From assembly GCA_034189865.1 (NCBI GenBank), contig JAXHTV010000021.1:1-42628 (forward strand): 42,628 bases of DNA, given 5' to 3'. The DNA is from Pseudomonadota bacterium (GTDB lineage Bacteria; Pseudomonadota; Gammaproteobacteria; UBA5335). The translations under genes and the position numbers were made by a program. Positions 8,700 to 16,944 of the stretch are shown one piece after another (position 1 is the first letter of the stretch; each line of letters opens with the position of its first letter). Below the pieces are notes generated by a model. It was not told where the DNA came from, did not search any database, and was given only the letters and a program-made list of their open reading frames with translations.

Positions 8700-8820
8700 G
8701 ACCTTCCCCTTATTTTGTTTTACGCGTTGTTGTGACGATGAACCCTGATGGCGACGTTAAACTTCCCTGTCGTCGTGCGAATCAGCCGGGCGGGTTCTCT
8801 CGGGCTTTTGTAATCCTGCT

Positions 8821-8849
8821 AGTATCCCTTCACAATCGGCATGAATCAA
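8821..8849 (-). promoter_or_regulatory. Candidate sigma-70 promoter upstream of vgrG
   Basis: On the minus strand a TTGATT hexamer (8849-8844) is followed after 17 nt by GATACT (8826-8821). Each matches the sigma-70 consensus at 4 of 6 positions with ideal spacing. Transcription would start near 8814 and give a leader of about 115 nt before vgrG. This would let the vgrG-effector cassette be expressed apart from hcp. Prediction from sequence pattern only. Confidence 0.3.
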
Positions 8850-8909
8850 GAATACGCCACATACCGCAGCTCACAGCCCTAAAATTCAACCAGCCGAACA
8901 GTTTGGTCA

Positions 8910-8928
8910 GGGCGTTTGTTAAACGCCC
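8910..8928 (-). terminator. Hairpin 2 in the hcp-vgrG gap
   Basis: A perfect 8-bp stem (GGGCGTTT with AAACGCCC) closes a 3-nt loop. It lies downstream of the larger hairpin at 8956-8983 on the hcp transcript. There is no long U-run after it, so it may act as a transcript end stabiliser or partial terminator. Confidence 0.35.
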
Positions 8929-8955
8929 CGAAACGACCCACGGCCAAATGCGAAG

Positions 8956-8983
8956 GGCGGCCACCGATTCGTCGGCGGCCGCC
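8956..8983 (-). terminator. Strong GC-rich hairpin just after hcp
   Basis: A 12-bp stem, with one G-U pair on the minus-strand RNA and a 4-nt loop (CGAA on the hcp transcript), begins about 13 nt after the hcp stop codon. The stem pairs GGCGGCCGCCGA with TCGGTGGCCGCC. The bases after it are not a clear U-run, so it could be a factor-dependent terminator, an attenuator, or a 3' end stabiliser that keeps hcp mRNA more abundant than vgrG mRNA. Confidence 0.5.
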
Positions 8984-8996
8984 AAACCGCACGCTC

Positions 8997-9512
8997 TTAG
9001 GCGTTAGGCGTCCGCCAATCGTCGGAACCGGAGGTACCGGCGATTTCGTGGGTCCACTCGATCATCCGATAGCTGAACGCCACATCTTCCATGTGGGTAT
9101 ATTGCTGTTTATCGGGATCTTGCACATTCGGCATATGGGCCCGAATGTCCACCACAATGGCGTCGACCAGACGGGTGGTGAAATAGTGTTCCTGCGTACC
9201 GGCCGAGGACGTACGGAACCAACGAATTTCACACTGGGTCAAGGTCTCCCCGGACGTCAACGCGTTATAAAGCAGCGGCGAGGATTTATCGAACACCTTG
9301 GTAATGACCAGGGGCTGATGAACCCGTTGACCTGTGGGCTGCCCGCTCTGCGGGTCACGCGGAATCACCACTTGGTGGCTGAATGCCTGCACCAAGATTT
9401 CGTCTTCGTGGCCTTCCTGATAGATGTTGCCCACGCTGTCCTCGGTGAACGCACCGGAGGTGATGGGACCTTGACGCTCGCCCTCAATGTACAAATACGC
9501 CGGAACTGGCAT
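8997..9512 (-). CDS. hcp: Hcp / TssD, T6SS inner-tube protein
   Basis: This 171-aa protein is a textbook Hcp of the Hcp1 family. It starts MPVPAYLYIEGERQGPIT and includes SVGNIYQEGHEDEILVQAF, the TGQRVHQPLVITKVFDK stretch, SSAGTQEHYFTT and IEWTHEIAGTSGSDDW. Hexameric Hcp rings stack into the tube propelled by the TssBC sheath, and also bind and carry some effectors. Length is normal and no extra domain is fused. The ATG at 9512 has an excellent AAGGAG ribosome site 7 nt upstream, fitting high expression. It stands alone between two long gaps (283 nt before, 297 nt after), so it is probably a separate transcription unit within the cluster, controlled from the region upstream that has sigma-54-like and inverted-repeat elements. 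Confidence 0.98.
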   Translation of the reverse strand: MPVPAYLYIEGERQGPITSGAFTEDSVGNIYQEGHEDEILVQAFSHQVVIPRDPQSGQPTGQRVHQPLVITKVFDKSSPLLYNALTSGETLTQCEIRWFRTSSAGTQEHYFTTRLVDAIVVDIRAHMPNVQDPDKQQYTHMEDVAFSYRMIEWTHEIAGTSGSDDWRTPNA

Positions 9513-9568
9513 GATTTAACTCCTTAAGATTCCATTGTGTTCATTTGAATTACGTCTAACGAAATCGA

Positions 9569-9584
9569 AACAAGAACGCCGCCA
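9569..9584 (-). promoter_or_regulatory. Candidate sigma-54 (-24/-12) promoter of hcp
   Basis: The minus strand reads TGGCGGCGTTCTTGTT. This keeps the -24 TGGC and the TTG of the -12 element (consensus TGGCAC, then TTGCA) at correct spacing, but the -12 GC is GT. Transcription would start near 9558 and leave a 5' leader of about 46 nt with the strong hcp ribosome site. The gene immediately upstream encodes a sigma-54 activator of VasH type, whose known targets include hcp. One key base is off-consensus, so this is tentative. Confidence 0.35.
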
Positions 9585-9633
9585 CGTCTTTAAAACAAGC
9601 TCCCCCGGCGTTCTACAATCACCGCCACAAACG

Positions 9634-9656
9634 GTGACTCACGGGTTAAGAGTCAC
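9634..9656. promoter_or_regulatory. Perfect 7-bp inverted repeat upstream of hcp, possible activator site
   Basis: GTGACTC (9634-9640) and GAGTCAC (9650-9656) form a perfect inverted repeat with a 9-nt spacer. Its centre is about 87 bp upstream of the start predicted from the sigma-54-like element, the usual range for an enhancer bound by a sigma-54 activator. A binding site for the adjacent VasH-like protein is an inference. Confidence 0.35.
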
Positions 9657-9773
9657 AAAACATGCCAGATAGAAGAAAAAGCAATTGAAGGCGGAACTTA
9701 TATTTCGCAAACAGTAACTTGCGGATCTGTTCTCGGAAACTGTAGAGATAAACCCTCTCGACTGACCACAAGA

Positions 9774-9797
9774 AATCTGGCGACAAGTTGCCAGATT
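9774..9797 (-). terminator. Hairpin overlapping the stop codon of the VasH-like gene
   Basis: AATCTGGC (9774-9781) and GCCAGATT (9790-9797) are a perfect 8-bp inverted repeat. The stem extends to 11 bp if one G-T pair is allowed, leaving a 2-nt loop. The vasH stop codon lies in one arm. On the transcript the stem is followed by only a short U-containing run, so it is a modest terminator or a 3' end structure separating the long operon from hcp. Confidence 0.4.
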
Positions 9798-11505
9798 ATT
9801 CCCCGGATTGGCGATTTTTCGCCATTGTGTACTCCCGCTCATCCTCAAGAGGCGGAACCGACGGACTTCCCTCACCGGAATCCAACAAACCGTACTTACG
9901 CACTTTCTCAGCGAGAGTCCGTCGCGGCACTTTTAGCGAATCAGCCGCCCGCGATTGATTCCCGGCAAAGGCCTCCAACTGGCGGGCGATTAAGTCCGCT
10001 TCAAAGGCTTGAACGGCGGCCTTGAGCCCCACACCCAGTTGATCCGACACGGGGCCAGAGGCCGAATGAATCCCGCTGCTCACAGGCGCGACCGCATCCG
10101 ACAGATGCTCCGGCATGATCGGCCCCTCCCGTTCACACAACAATACGGCGCGCTCAATCAAATTACGCAGCTCCCGGACGTTGCCGGGATAGTCGTAGGT
10201 CATCAAGGCATCCATGGTGGCCGGCGCAATACCACCGATGGGCTTGTCGAACCGAGTCGATGCGTTGATGGCGAAATGCTGAACCAGGGCCGGAATATCG
10301 TCCCGCCGCTCCCGTAGCGGCGGCAGATCGATGGGAAAAACGCAAAGCCGGTAGTAAAGATCTTCCCGAAAGCTCTTGTCGGCAATTTTGGCCTCTAGAT
10401 CGCAGTGGGTGGCGGCAATGATACGCACATCCACCCGCCGGCCCTGACTGGCCCCAAGGGGCCGGACTTCGTGATCTTGCAACACGCGTAGCAACTTGGC
10501 TTGAAGCCCCAGCGGCATATCGCCGATTTCGTCTAGGAACAAAGTGCCGCCGTCGGCCGACTCAATCAGGCCTTTACGATCTTGATCGGCGCCGGTAAAC
10601 GCCCCTTTTCGATACCCGAACAGCTCACTCTCCAAGAGCCCTTCGGGCAACGCCGCGCAGTTTTGCACCACGAACGGCTTTTGGGCTCTGGGACTGCCCC
10701 GATGGATGGCGGCGGCCACCAGCTCCTTCCCGGTGCCGGTTTCGCCGCGCAGCAAAACGGTCACAGACGAGTCGATGACTTTATCCACCAGATCGAATAC
10801 CCGACGCATCGCCACGCCGTCCCCCACTAAAGTGTGCTGGTAGTCGTGTTCGATCCGTCGCTTCAAGCGGCGATTTTCTTCTTCCAGCGAGCGGTTGGCC
10901 TGATTGAGAATCTCAATGAGCCGCTCGTTCTCTTCGATCAACTGAACGCTGTTTAGGGTAATGGCGGCCTGTTGGGCAAAAGCGCGCACCACGCGCTCCT
11001 GCTGCTCGGGAAAGGACTGCAAGTCCCCGGCCTCACCGCGGGCGTTCACCAATACGAGAATGCCGATGGTGACCTCCAGGTGGTTACGCAGCGGCACAGC
11101 CAAAAAGGACTGCGTTCGATACCCGGCGGCCCGGTCATAGGTGTAGAGGTCGCCGCAATCGAATCCGGTGTAACGGTAAACGTCCCTCAGATTCACCGCG
11201 CGCCCGCTACGAGCGCAGAAGATCACGGGATTTTCGGCGCCGTCTCGCGCTTCGGTGCCCAAATTCAAAAGCGGCAGATGCTCGCGGTTCTTCGGTACCC
11301 TCTCGTTTTGAGAAACCTCGAGGTAAAGATGGGATTTGGTTCGATCCAAGGCGTAGATCCGCCCCGCTTCGGCACCGCTGATCCGCCGCGCCGCCTGCAG
11401 AATCACCCCGAGGCGATCGTGCAGGGGCTGCTTGGCGGATAAGCCGGCGCTAACCCGGATAAACTCGTCAACAACCCACAACGCGTCAGGCTGTTTGGCG
11501 GACAT
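9796..11505 (-). CDS. vasH: VasH-like sigma-54-dependent transcriptional activator
   Basis: This 569-aa protein has three parts. A GAF-type sensor domain spans roughly 10-190. A sigma-54 AAA+ domain spans about 220-455, with Walker A GETGTGKE, the GAFTGA loop that contacts sigma-54 (in GYRKGAFTGADQ), Walker B GTLFLDEIGDMP and YDYPGNVRELRN. A Fis-type helix-turn-helix (NQSRAADSLKVPRRTLAEKVRKYGL) lies near 500-535. VasH and Sfa2 of Vibrio and Pseudomonas H2 clusters share this plan and turn on hcp/vgrG transcription. I chose the ATG at 11505: the same frame extends only to a TTG at 11526 deeper inside clpV, and a GGAG-containing stretch precedes the ATG. It overlaps clpV by 20 nt, as in H2 clusters where sfa2 follows clpV2. 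Confidence 0.93.
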   Translation of the reverse strand: MSAKQPDALWVVDEFIRVSAGLSAKQPLHDRLGVILQAARRISGAEAGRIYALDRTKSHLYLEVSQNERVPKNREHLPLLNLGTEARDGAENPVIFCARSGRAVNLRDVYRYTGFDCGDLYTYDRAAGYRTQSFLAVPLRNHLEVTIGILVLVNARGEAGDLQSFPEQQERVVRAFAQQAAITLNSVQLIEENERLIEILNQANRSLEEENRRLKRRIEHDYQHTLVGDGVAMRRVFDLVDKVIDSSVTVLLRGETGTGKELVAAAIHRGSPRAQKPFVVQNCAALPEGLLESELFGYRKGAFTGADQDRKGLIESADGGTLFLDEIGDMPLGLQAKLLRVLQDHEVRPLGASQGRRVDVRIIAATHCDLEAKIADKSFREDLYYRLCVFPIDLPPLRERRDDIPALVQHFAINASTRFDKPIGGIAPATMDALMTYDYPGNVRELRNLIERAVLLCEREGPIMPEHLSDAVAPVSSGIHSASGPVSDQLGVGLKAAVQAFEADLIARQLEAFAGNQSRAADSLKVPRRTLAEKVRKYGLLDSGEGSPSVPPLEDEREYTMAKNRQSGE

Positions 11506-14131
11506 CGCCTGCCTGCTCCGTTTCAAACCGGCACGTCACATCGCCGCTCCGGTCCATAGACAAATGCATGAACCGTGGTCGATCATCCTGCCCCAGGGTG
11601 GCCAATAGCTCCGCCGATGCCTTGGGCAGAATGGTACGAGCGATCACGGCATCGACGTTGCGGGCGCCGGTGTCCGCTTGCGTACACTGTGCTGCCAACG
11701 CGGCGGCGAAATCCTCGCCACAGCACATTTCCACCCCGTGGCGGGTTCTCAATCGCTCGCCCAGCTGCCCCAGCTTCAGCTCGACAATCTCCTTCATGAT
11801 CTCCCCACCGATCGGCAGATAGGGCACGACGGTCATGCGGGCCAGCAAGGCAGGTTTGAAATGGGCAGCGAGAATGGGCCGGATGTGTTCGGCAATCTCC
11901 GGCACCGCCAAAGAAGAGCCCGGCGCGGCCAAATGCATGATCTCGGAAGCGGCGAGGTTGCTGGTTAGAAACAGAACGGTGTTTCGAAAATCGACGCTAC
12001 GCCCCTCGCCATCGGCCAATTCACCCTTATCGAAGACCTGGTAGAACAGGTTGAGTACTTCCGGGTCCGCCTTTTCCACTTCGTCGAGCAACACGACCGA
12101 ATAAGGCCGCTGCCGCACGGCTTCGGTCAGCACGCCGCCTTCGCCAAACCCGACATAGCCCGGCGGCGAGCCGATCAAACGCGAAACTGTGTGCTTTTCC
12201 TGAAATTCCGACATGTTGATGGTGGTCATGGCCCGCTCGCCACCGAACAGCAAGTCGGCCACGGCCAGCGCGGTTTCCGTTTTGCCGACACCGCTCGGGC
12301 CGGCCAGCAGGAACACGCCCATGGGCGCGTGGGGATTACCCAGCCCTGCTTTCGATGCCCGAATGCCTTGCTGGATGATATCGATGGCCGCGTCCTGCCC
12401 TCTGATCCGTCGGCTCAGCGCACTGCCCAACTCCAGCACGGCGCGGGCTTCGTCTCGCAGCATCCGGCCGAGCGGTATACCGGTCCAGTCGGCAACCACG
12501 GCCCCGATCTCCTCCGGGCCCACTTCGAAATGCACCAGCGGGTCGCCGTCTTGTGCCAGCGCCAAGTCATTGTGCAAGCGCTCGAGTTGTTCGCGAGCGG
12601 CGCTTTGTGCTGCCTCATCGGCTTGCTCATCGAGCAGGATTTTCCGCTGATCCAAAATGGCGTCGACCCACTCACGCTCCCGTTGCCAGCGGGTTTTCAG
12701 AATGTCTTGCTCGGCTTCAATCTCTTGCAGCCGAGCGCCCAGGGCTTGATCCGCTGAGTCGTCGAAGGCATGCCCCGCCGATTGATCACGCCGTTTGGCG
12801 TCCCGCTCCCGAACCAGCACGGCGCTCTCGCGCTGCAACTGTTCCAGCGCCCGCGGCGTGGCTTCCATCGCCACTTTGACGCGGGCACAGGCGGTATCGA
12901 GCACGTCGATGGCTTTATCGGGCAGCTGGCGACCGGTGATGTAGCGCGCGGACAGACGCGCCGCCGCTTCCACACCGTCGTCACGGATATAAACCCCGTG
13001 GGCTTTCTCGTAAGCCGAGCGCAGCCCGCGCAAGATCACGGTGGCCTGTTCGGCGCTGGGTTCATCGAGCTTGACCAGCTGGAAGCGCCGGGCCAGGGCC
13101 GGATCCTTTTCGAAATACTTTTTGTATTCCGACCAGGTGGTGGCCGCGATGGTCCGCAGCTGGCCCCTGGCCAAGGCCGGTTTGAGCAGGTTGGCCGCAT
13201 CGCTGCCGCCCGCGGCACCGCCGGCGCCGATCAGCGTATGGGCTTCATCGATAAACAGAATGATCGGTCGCTGAGAAGCCTGAACTTCTTCGATTACCGA
13301 TTTAAGGCGGTTTTCGAACTCCCCTTTCACGCTGGCGCCCGCCTGAAGCAGGCCCATATCCAGGCCGAAGATTTCCACATCCTTTAGGCTGCTAGGGACA
13401 TCGCCTTCGGCAATCTTCAACGCCAGGCCTTCGATGATGGCGGTCTTACCCACACCGGCATCACCCACCGCAATGGGGTTGTTCTTTCGCCGACGCCCCA
13501 GGATATCGACGATCTGCCGAATCTCCCGGTCCCGGCAAAATACCGGATCGATCTCGCCGGCACGGGCCCGGCCGGTAAAGTCGATCGTGAAGCGCTGCAG
13601 CGCCGATCCCGCAGCCCGGCCCGGCTGCGCATCGGCGGCATCCAACGCCGAGTCGGATTCCGCTGAACCGGCGGTAATGGCGCCCAATTCCTCGCGAAGT
13701 TGCTCTTGTTTTACGCTCCGCCAATGTTCGCTGTATTCACTGCGCGCATAACGGCGCCCATTGGCGAGCAAGGCACTAAACAATGCGCCGGAGCGGATTT
13801 GCGATTCACCCAATTCCACCGAACTAATCAACCAGGCATCCTGAATCCATTCGATCAATCCCGGCGAGAACACTGGCCGGCCGCCCTGGCCACTGGCATC
13901 GGCCTCGATGCAGCGATGCAATCCGCGGATGACGCGACCAGCGTCCACGCCATAGTGGGTGAAGATTCGCTCCAGATCGCTCTCGTCCCGTTCCACCAAT
14001 TTCAACAGCAGGTGTTCCACATCGACCTCGTAGGCCCCCATGGACACACAAAGGCCGGCAGCTTCTTCCAAACACTGGGTGCAAAGCCCATTGAGCCTGG
14101 CAAACAGCGGCTTGAGTTCAACATTTAACAT
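11486..14131 (-). CDS. clpV: ClpV / TssH, sheath-recycling AAA+ ATPase
   Basis: This 881-aa protein is ClpV, a hexameric unfoldase that disassembles contracted TssBC sheath. The Clp-N domain (about 1-150) has the ClpV sheath-binding character (CLEEAAGLCVSMGAYEVDVEHLLLKL). ATPase domain 1 has Walker A GDAGVGKTA and Walker B ILFIDEAHTLIG. The middle coiled coil is near 430-540. Domain 2 has GPSGVGKTE, VVLLDEVEKADP and the EFQEKHTVSRLIGSPPGYVGF stretch in two adjoining blocks. The first P-loop reads GDAG where most ClpB/ClpV proteins read GEAG, a conservative change that should not abolish ATP binding. The gene follows tssG by 34 nt and overlaps the VasH-like gene. Length is normal for the family. 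Confidence 0.97.
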   Translation of the reverse strand: MLNVELKPLFARLNGLCTQCLEEAAGLCVSMGAYEVDVEHLLLKLVERDESDLERIFTHYGVDAGRVIRGLHRCIEADASGQGGRPVFSPGLIEWIQDAWLISSVELGESQIRSGALFSALLANGRRYARSEYSEHWRSVKQEQLREELGAITAGSAESDSALDAADAQPGRAAGSALQRFTIDFTGRARAGEIDPVFCRDREIRQIVDILGRRRKNNPIAVGDAGVGKTAIIEGLALKIAEGDVPSSLKDVEIFGLDMGLLQAGASVKGEFENRLKSVIEEVQASQRPIILFIDEAHTLIGAGGAAGGSDAANLLKPALARGQLRTIAATTWSEYKKYFEKDPALARRFQLVKLDEPSAEQATVILRGLRSAYEKAHGVYIRDDGVEAAARLSARYITGRQLPDKAIDVLDTACARVKVAMEATPRALEQLQRESAVLVRERDAKRRDQSAGHAFDDSADQALGARLQEIEAEQDILKTRWQREREWVDAILDQRKILLDEQADEAAQSAAREQLERLHNDLALAQDGDPLVHFEVGPEEIGAVVADWTGIPLGRMLRDEARAVLELGSALSRRIRGQDAAIDIIQQGIRASKAGLGNPHAPMGVFLLAGPSGVGKTETALAVADLLFGGERAMTTINMSEFQEKHTVSRLIGSPPGYVGFGEGGVLTEAVRQRPYSVVLLDEVEKADPEVLNLFYQVFDKGELADGEGRSVDFRNTVLFLTSNLAASEIMHLAAPGSSLAVPEIAEHIRPILAAHFKPALLARMTVVPYLPIGGEIMKEIVELKLGQLGERLRTRHGVEMCCGEDFAAALAAQCTQADTGARNVDAVIARTILPKASAELLATLGQDDRPRFMHLSMDRSGDVTCRFETEQAGDVRQTA

Positions 14132-14165
14132 AATGGCTTTTTATTCCATGGGTAGAAACGAAGCG

Positions 14166-15182
14166 TCACAGCGAAATCACCACCTCACGAGCGCCCGGTG
14201 GCGGCTGCCCCAGCCAAGTGGACCAACCGAGGCCCAATCGTTGCCCTTCGTTCAGTTCGACGGCCGCCGCTTCCCGGTCATCGAGCACCAACACCAAATC
14301 CCGTTCCAGGGGCTGGTGCACGAGATACGACAGCAGGCGACGCAGGACTGGATAATCGGGCCCGGAAGGCAGAAAACGTTCAAAGCGCTCTCGCGTGAGC
14401 GGGCCGAAGCGGAGTCGAAACTTTCCCGCGCGATCCGGTACTTCTTCGCCCAAAGTCATGTCCGCCCCCAAGCGAACGTGGGCGACGCCTAAGCGCGTTT
14501 GCTGCTCAGGCGCCACGCGCATTTTGCGAAAACTACAGGGTTCCAGCGCGACCTCATCGAGCTGGAAATAGCCGGCAATCACAGCCTCCAGCCCCCCCAC
14601 GCTGCGGTTGCGTGCCATCAACAAGCCGGCATAGGGCAACAGGCGGGTCCACTCCAAACCGGCGTCGGCGCGCAGATCCGCTTCGCGCAGCCCCATCAAA
14701 GCGAAGATCCGCTGGGAGAAGGCGTCCGTCGCGCCCCGACGATAGCTCAGGTAGTAGCGATATTTGCCACCGGCTCGATAGAGCAATGACAAAAGACGGT
14801 GATGAAAGAAATCGAGGAACTCTCGCCGCACATCCCCCCCGCCTCGCTCTTCACCCAACAACTGCTCGGTGTAAAAGGCCGGAAGCGGCGAGTTGCTGCC
14901 GTACAAGCCGGGCAGATTGACCGTGACCCGATAGCGGTCGCGTTGATCCAATCGCGCCGGCAACCGCTCGATGGATTCCACCTCCCGGGTCGGAAAGCCG
15001 AGACTGAGTTTGGGCGCCAGCCGAATAGCCTCCCCCGCCGGCGCCCCCCGCGTACCGATGGGCGTTGAGTCGGGATCGGCGGCCTCGAGAATCTGAAGCG
15101 CCCGATAGAAGGTGAATCCACCGGGGTCGTCCAGAAGTGCCGCGATCAGAGCAGGGGGCGACGACCGATCTTCGGTGGCCAT
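14166..15182 (-). CDS. tssG: TssG (VasB/ImpH), T6SS baseplate
   Basis: This 338-aa protein is TssG, which forms the baseplate wedge with TssF. Family marks include the N-terminal GGFTFYRALQILEA, RLAPKLSLGFPTREV, the LPGLYGSNSPLPAFYTEQLL motif, FLDFFHHRLLSLLYRA, YAGLLMARNRSVGGLEAVI and a C-terminal LGWSTWLG. No signal peptide or membrane segment is seen, as expected for a cytoplasmic baseplate part. The start at 15182 lies within the end of tssF, a 37-nt overlap typical of these paired genes. It sits 34 nt before clpV in the same operon. Length is typical. Confidence 0.95.
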   Translation of the reverse strand: MATEDRSSPPALIAALLDDPGGFTFYRALQILEAADPDSTPIGTRGAPAGEAIRLAPKLSLGFPTREVESIERLPARLDQRDRYRVTVNLPGLYGSNSPLPAFYTEQLLGEERGGGDVRREFLDFFHHRLLSLLYRAGGKYRYYLSYRRGATDAFSQRIFALMGLREADLRADAGLEWTRLLPYAGLLMARNRSVGGLEAVIAGYFQLDEVALEPCSFRKMRVAPEQQTRLGVAHVRLGADMTLGEEVPDRAGKFRLRFGPLTRERFERFLPSGPDYPVLRRLLSYLVHQPLERDLVLVLDDREAAAVELNEGQRLGLGWSTWLGQPPPGAREVVISL

Positions 15183-16897
15183 TGGTAGACCTCCCCATGT
15201 TCTTGCCCGACCACTTCCAGCGCGTGGAAACTGTTCACGTTGGCGTACAGTGAAAAGAACTCGTTCAACACGGTCGCCAAAAGATACATTTCGCCCTCAC
15301 TGCCGAAGCGCTTCTCGTGCATGGTCAGCCGGCTTTTGACGCCCCTCACCGGCAACCCTTCGTACAGCCAGTCGAAGGGTTCGGATTCAATGGCAATCAG
15401 CCCCTCCATCCGTTGCTGCGCGGCACGCTCCGCCGGGCGGTTCACGAATGCATGAAAATCATAGGTCGTAACAATCACGCGCAACGCCCGGATATCGTTT
15501 AAGGACAAGTAGTTAAGGCCGATATTGGAGATCAGTCGCCAATGCAGGCCGTCATCCATCGGCGGCGAAACTGAGGGTGTGACGGGCGAAATATTGGAAA
15601 AGCGCGCGTAGGGCGGTGATCCGGCCGTGGGAACGCAGATGTCGCCCACGCCCAGTTTCCCGGCCAGTTGGCGATTGGAACAGGTCAGATCCAGGGAGAT
15701 CACTTCGGTAGCCGGCTCGGTCAGTTGATCGCTGGCATTCACGAAGGACAGGTGGTGTTCCAGGCCGTCGTCGGCCAGGGAAGAGCGTACGCGCTGGCGG
15801 TAGTAAATCTCTTCCCGCAACCCTTTGGATGTCACCAGATGATCGAACGACTCGAACGCTGGGTAGCGGCGGCGGCGACCGCTGCCGCGAATCCAGCCTT
15901 CCACTCGATCAATGGAAAATATTTCGAAGTGGCGACTGCTGCGCCCTTGGGGACGAACCCGATATTCCATGTGCCGCTGGTCGACGCGGATGGGATCGGC
16001 CGAGTGCGCAAACAGATTCACCACCGGCGTGCAATGCAACCGAAATTGCTGGGCGCGAATTCTCAGCTTGGGATCCAACGGTCGCGAAAAATGAAAATGA
16101 ACGCTGAACCCCTCTTCGAATCGCGCATTGAGTTCATCCAGTCCGTGCAGATCGAAATAAAGAAACTTCTCGGGAAAATGGAAGTATTCCTGTAGATATC
16201 GATAGCCGGCGAATGAGGTCTTCGGGTAAGGCAAGAGCGTCTGGTCTTCTGCAAATCCCTGGGCTTTGAGCTGCTCCACCGGCAAGTGATAGCTGCTGCC
16301 ATCGGCGGTTTGAATGCGTATGCCCGTGAGGTACCGCCGAAACCACAAATAGAGCGTCTGACCGATATGGCGGTCGGCATGCAGATGCAACCGCAAAGCG
16401 CCGAGATGACCGCGCAAAGCCTGTACCCCGGAGAAAACGGAAAAGCCGAGGGTCAATTCACTGCTGTTGCCGGTATTCGTCACATCGGCATCGGCAACTT
16501 CCAGCGGTAGTAGCGTGACGTCGTAACAGGTCCGAAAACGGCAGGTTGTTCCATCAATGGGCGTGCTGTCGACTTCCGAGCCGCGAGGGATCAGCTTGGG
16601 TCCGGTAAAGACATGACGGACCGGATCAAACGCCACCGTTGCCACGCTGGGGAGTGGGCGTAGATAGTGCGGCCAGAGCAACGCCATGAGCGAATGGGTC
16701 AACTCCGGCAGCTCATCGTCCAACTTTTGCCGAACCCGCCCGGTCAAAAAAGCAAAGCCTTCCAGCAACCTTTCCACATCCGGATCGTTACCCGGCTCGG
16801 CCAGATACGGTGCGAGATTGGGGTAATCGCGCGCGAACTCTTCCCCCAGCTCGCGCAGGAAACTCAGTTCGTCCTCAAAGTACTTGTTGAACGCCAC
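15146..16897 (-). CDS. tssF: TssF (VasA/ImpG), T6SS baseplate
   Basis: This 583-aa protein is TssF. The N-terminus (FNKYFEDELSFLRELGEEFA, then DYPNLAPYL) and the following VERLLEGFAFLTGRVRQKLDDELPEL are the family signature, with LLWPHYLRPLPS shortly after. Two TssF copies join one TssG in each baseplate wedge. The remainder includes LDLTCSNRQL and a late LRVIVTTYDFHAF segment. It lies 47 nt downstream of tssE and overlaps tssG by 37 nt. No truncation is visible and length matches other TssF proteins. It is cytoplasmic by lack of signal or transmembrane segments. Confidence 0.96.
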   Translation of the reverse strand: MAFNKYFEDELSFLRELGEEFARDYPNLAPYLAEPGNDPDVERLLEGFAFLTGRVRQKLDDELPELTHSLMALLWPHYLRPLPSVATVAFDPVRHVFTGPKLIPRGSEVDSTPIDGTTCRFRTCYDVTLLPLEVADADVTNTGNSSELTLGFSVFSGVQALRGHLGALRLHLHADRHIGQTLYLWFRRYLTGIRIQTADGSSYHLPVEQLKAQGFAEDQTLLPYPKTSFAGYRYLQEYFHFPEKFLYFDLHGLDELNARFEEGFSVHFHFSRPLDPKLRIRAQQFRLHCTPVVNLFAHSADPIRVDQRHMEYRVRPQGRSSRHFEIFSIDRVEGWIRGSGRRRRYPAFESFDHLVTSKGLREEIYYRQRVRSSLADDGLEHHLSFVNASDQLTEPATEVISLDLTCSNRQLAGKLGVGDICVPTAGSPPYARFSNISPVTPSVSPPMDDGLHWRLISNIGLNYLSLNDIRALRVIVTTYDFHAFVNRPAERAAQQRMEGLIAIESEPFDWLYEGLPVRGVKSRLTMHEKRFGSEGEMYLLATVLNEFFSLYANVNSFHALEVVGQEHGEVYQWPPKIGRRPLL

Positions 16898-16944
16898 TAT
16901 CGTGCTCGACCGTAATCAGTGAAAAACGCGCGGAGAATGGAACG

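Noticed and set aside
9653-9668. TGGCATG-type sigma-54 match upstream of hcp
   Set aside because: The -24 part is good but the -12 element lacks the GC and the TT before it. It also overlaps the inverted repeat, so the 9569-9584 site is preferred.
9781-9796. TGGCAACTTGT sigma-54-like sequence at the vasH end
   Set aside because: The -12 TTGC is absent and the TGGC is explained by the hairpin arm.
9639-9875. 78-codon minus-strand ORF spanning the vasH end and the hcp upstream region
   Set aside because: It overlaps the end of the VasH-like gene in another frame, crosses the hairpin and has no ribosome site or family signal.
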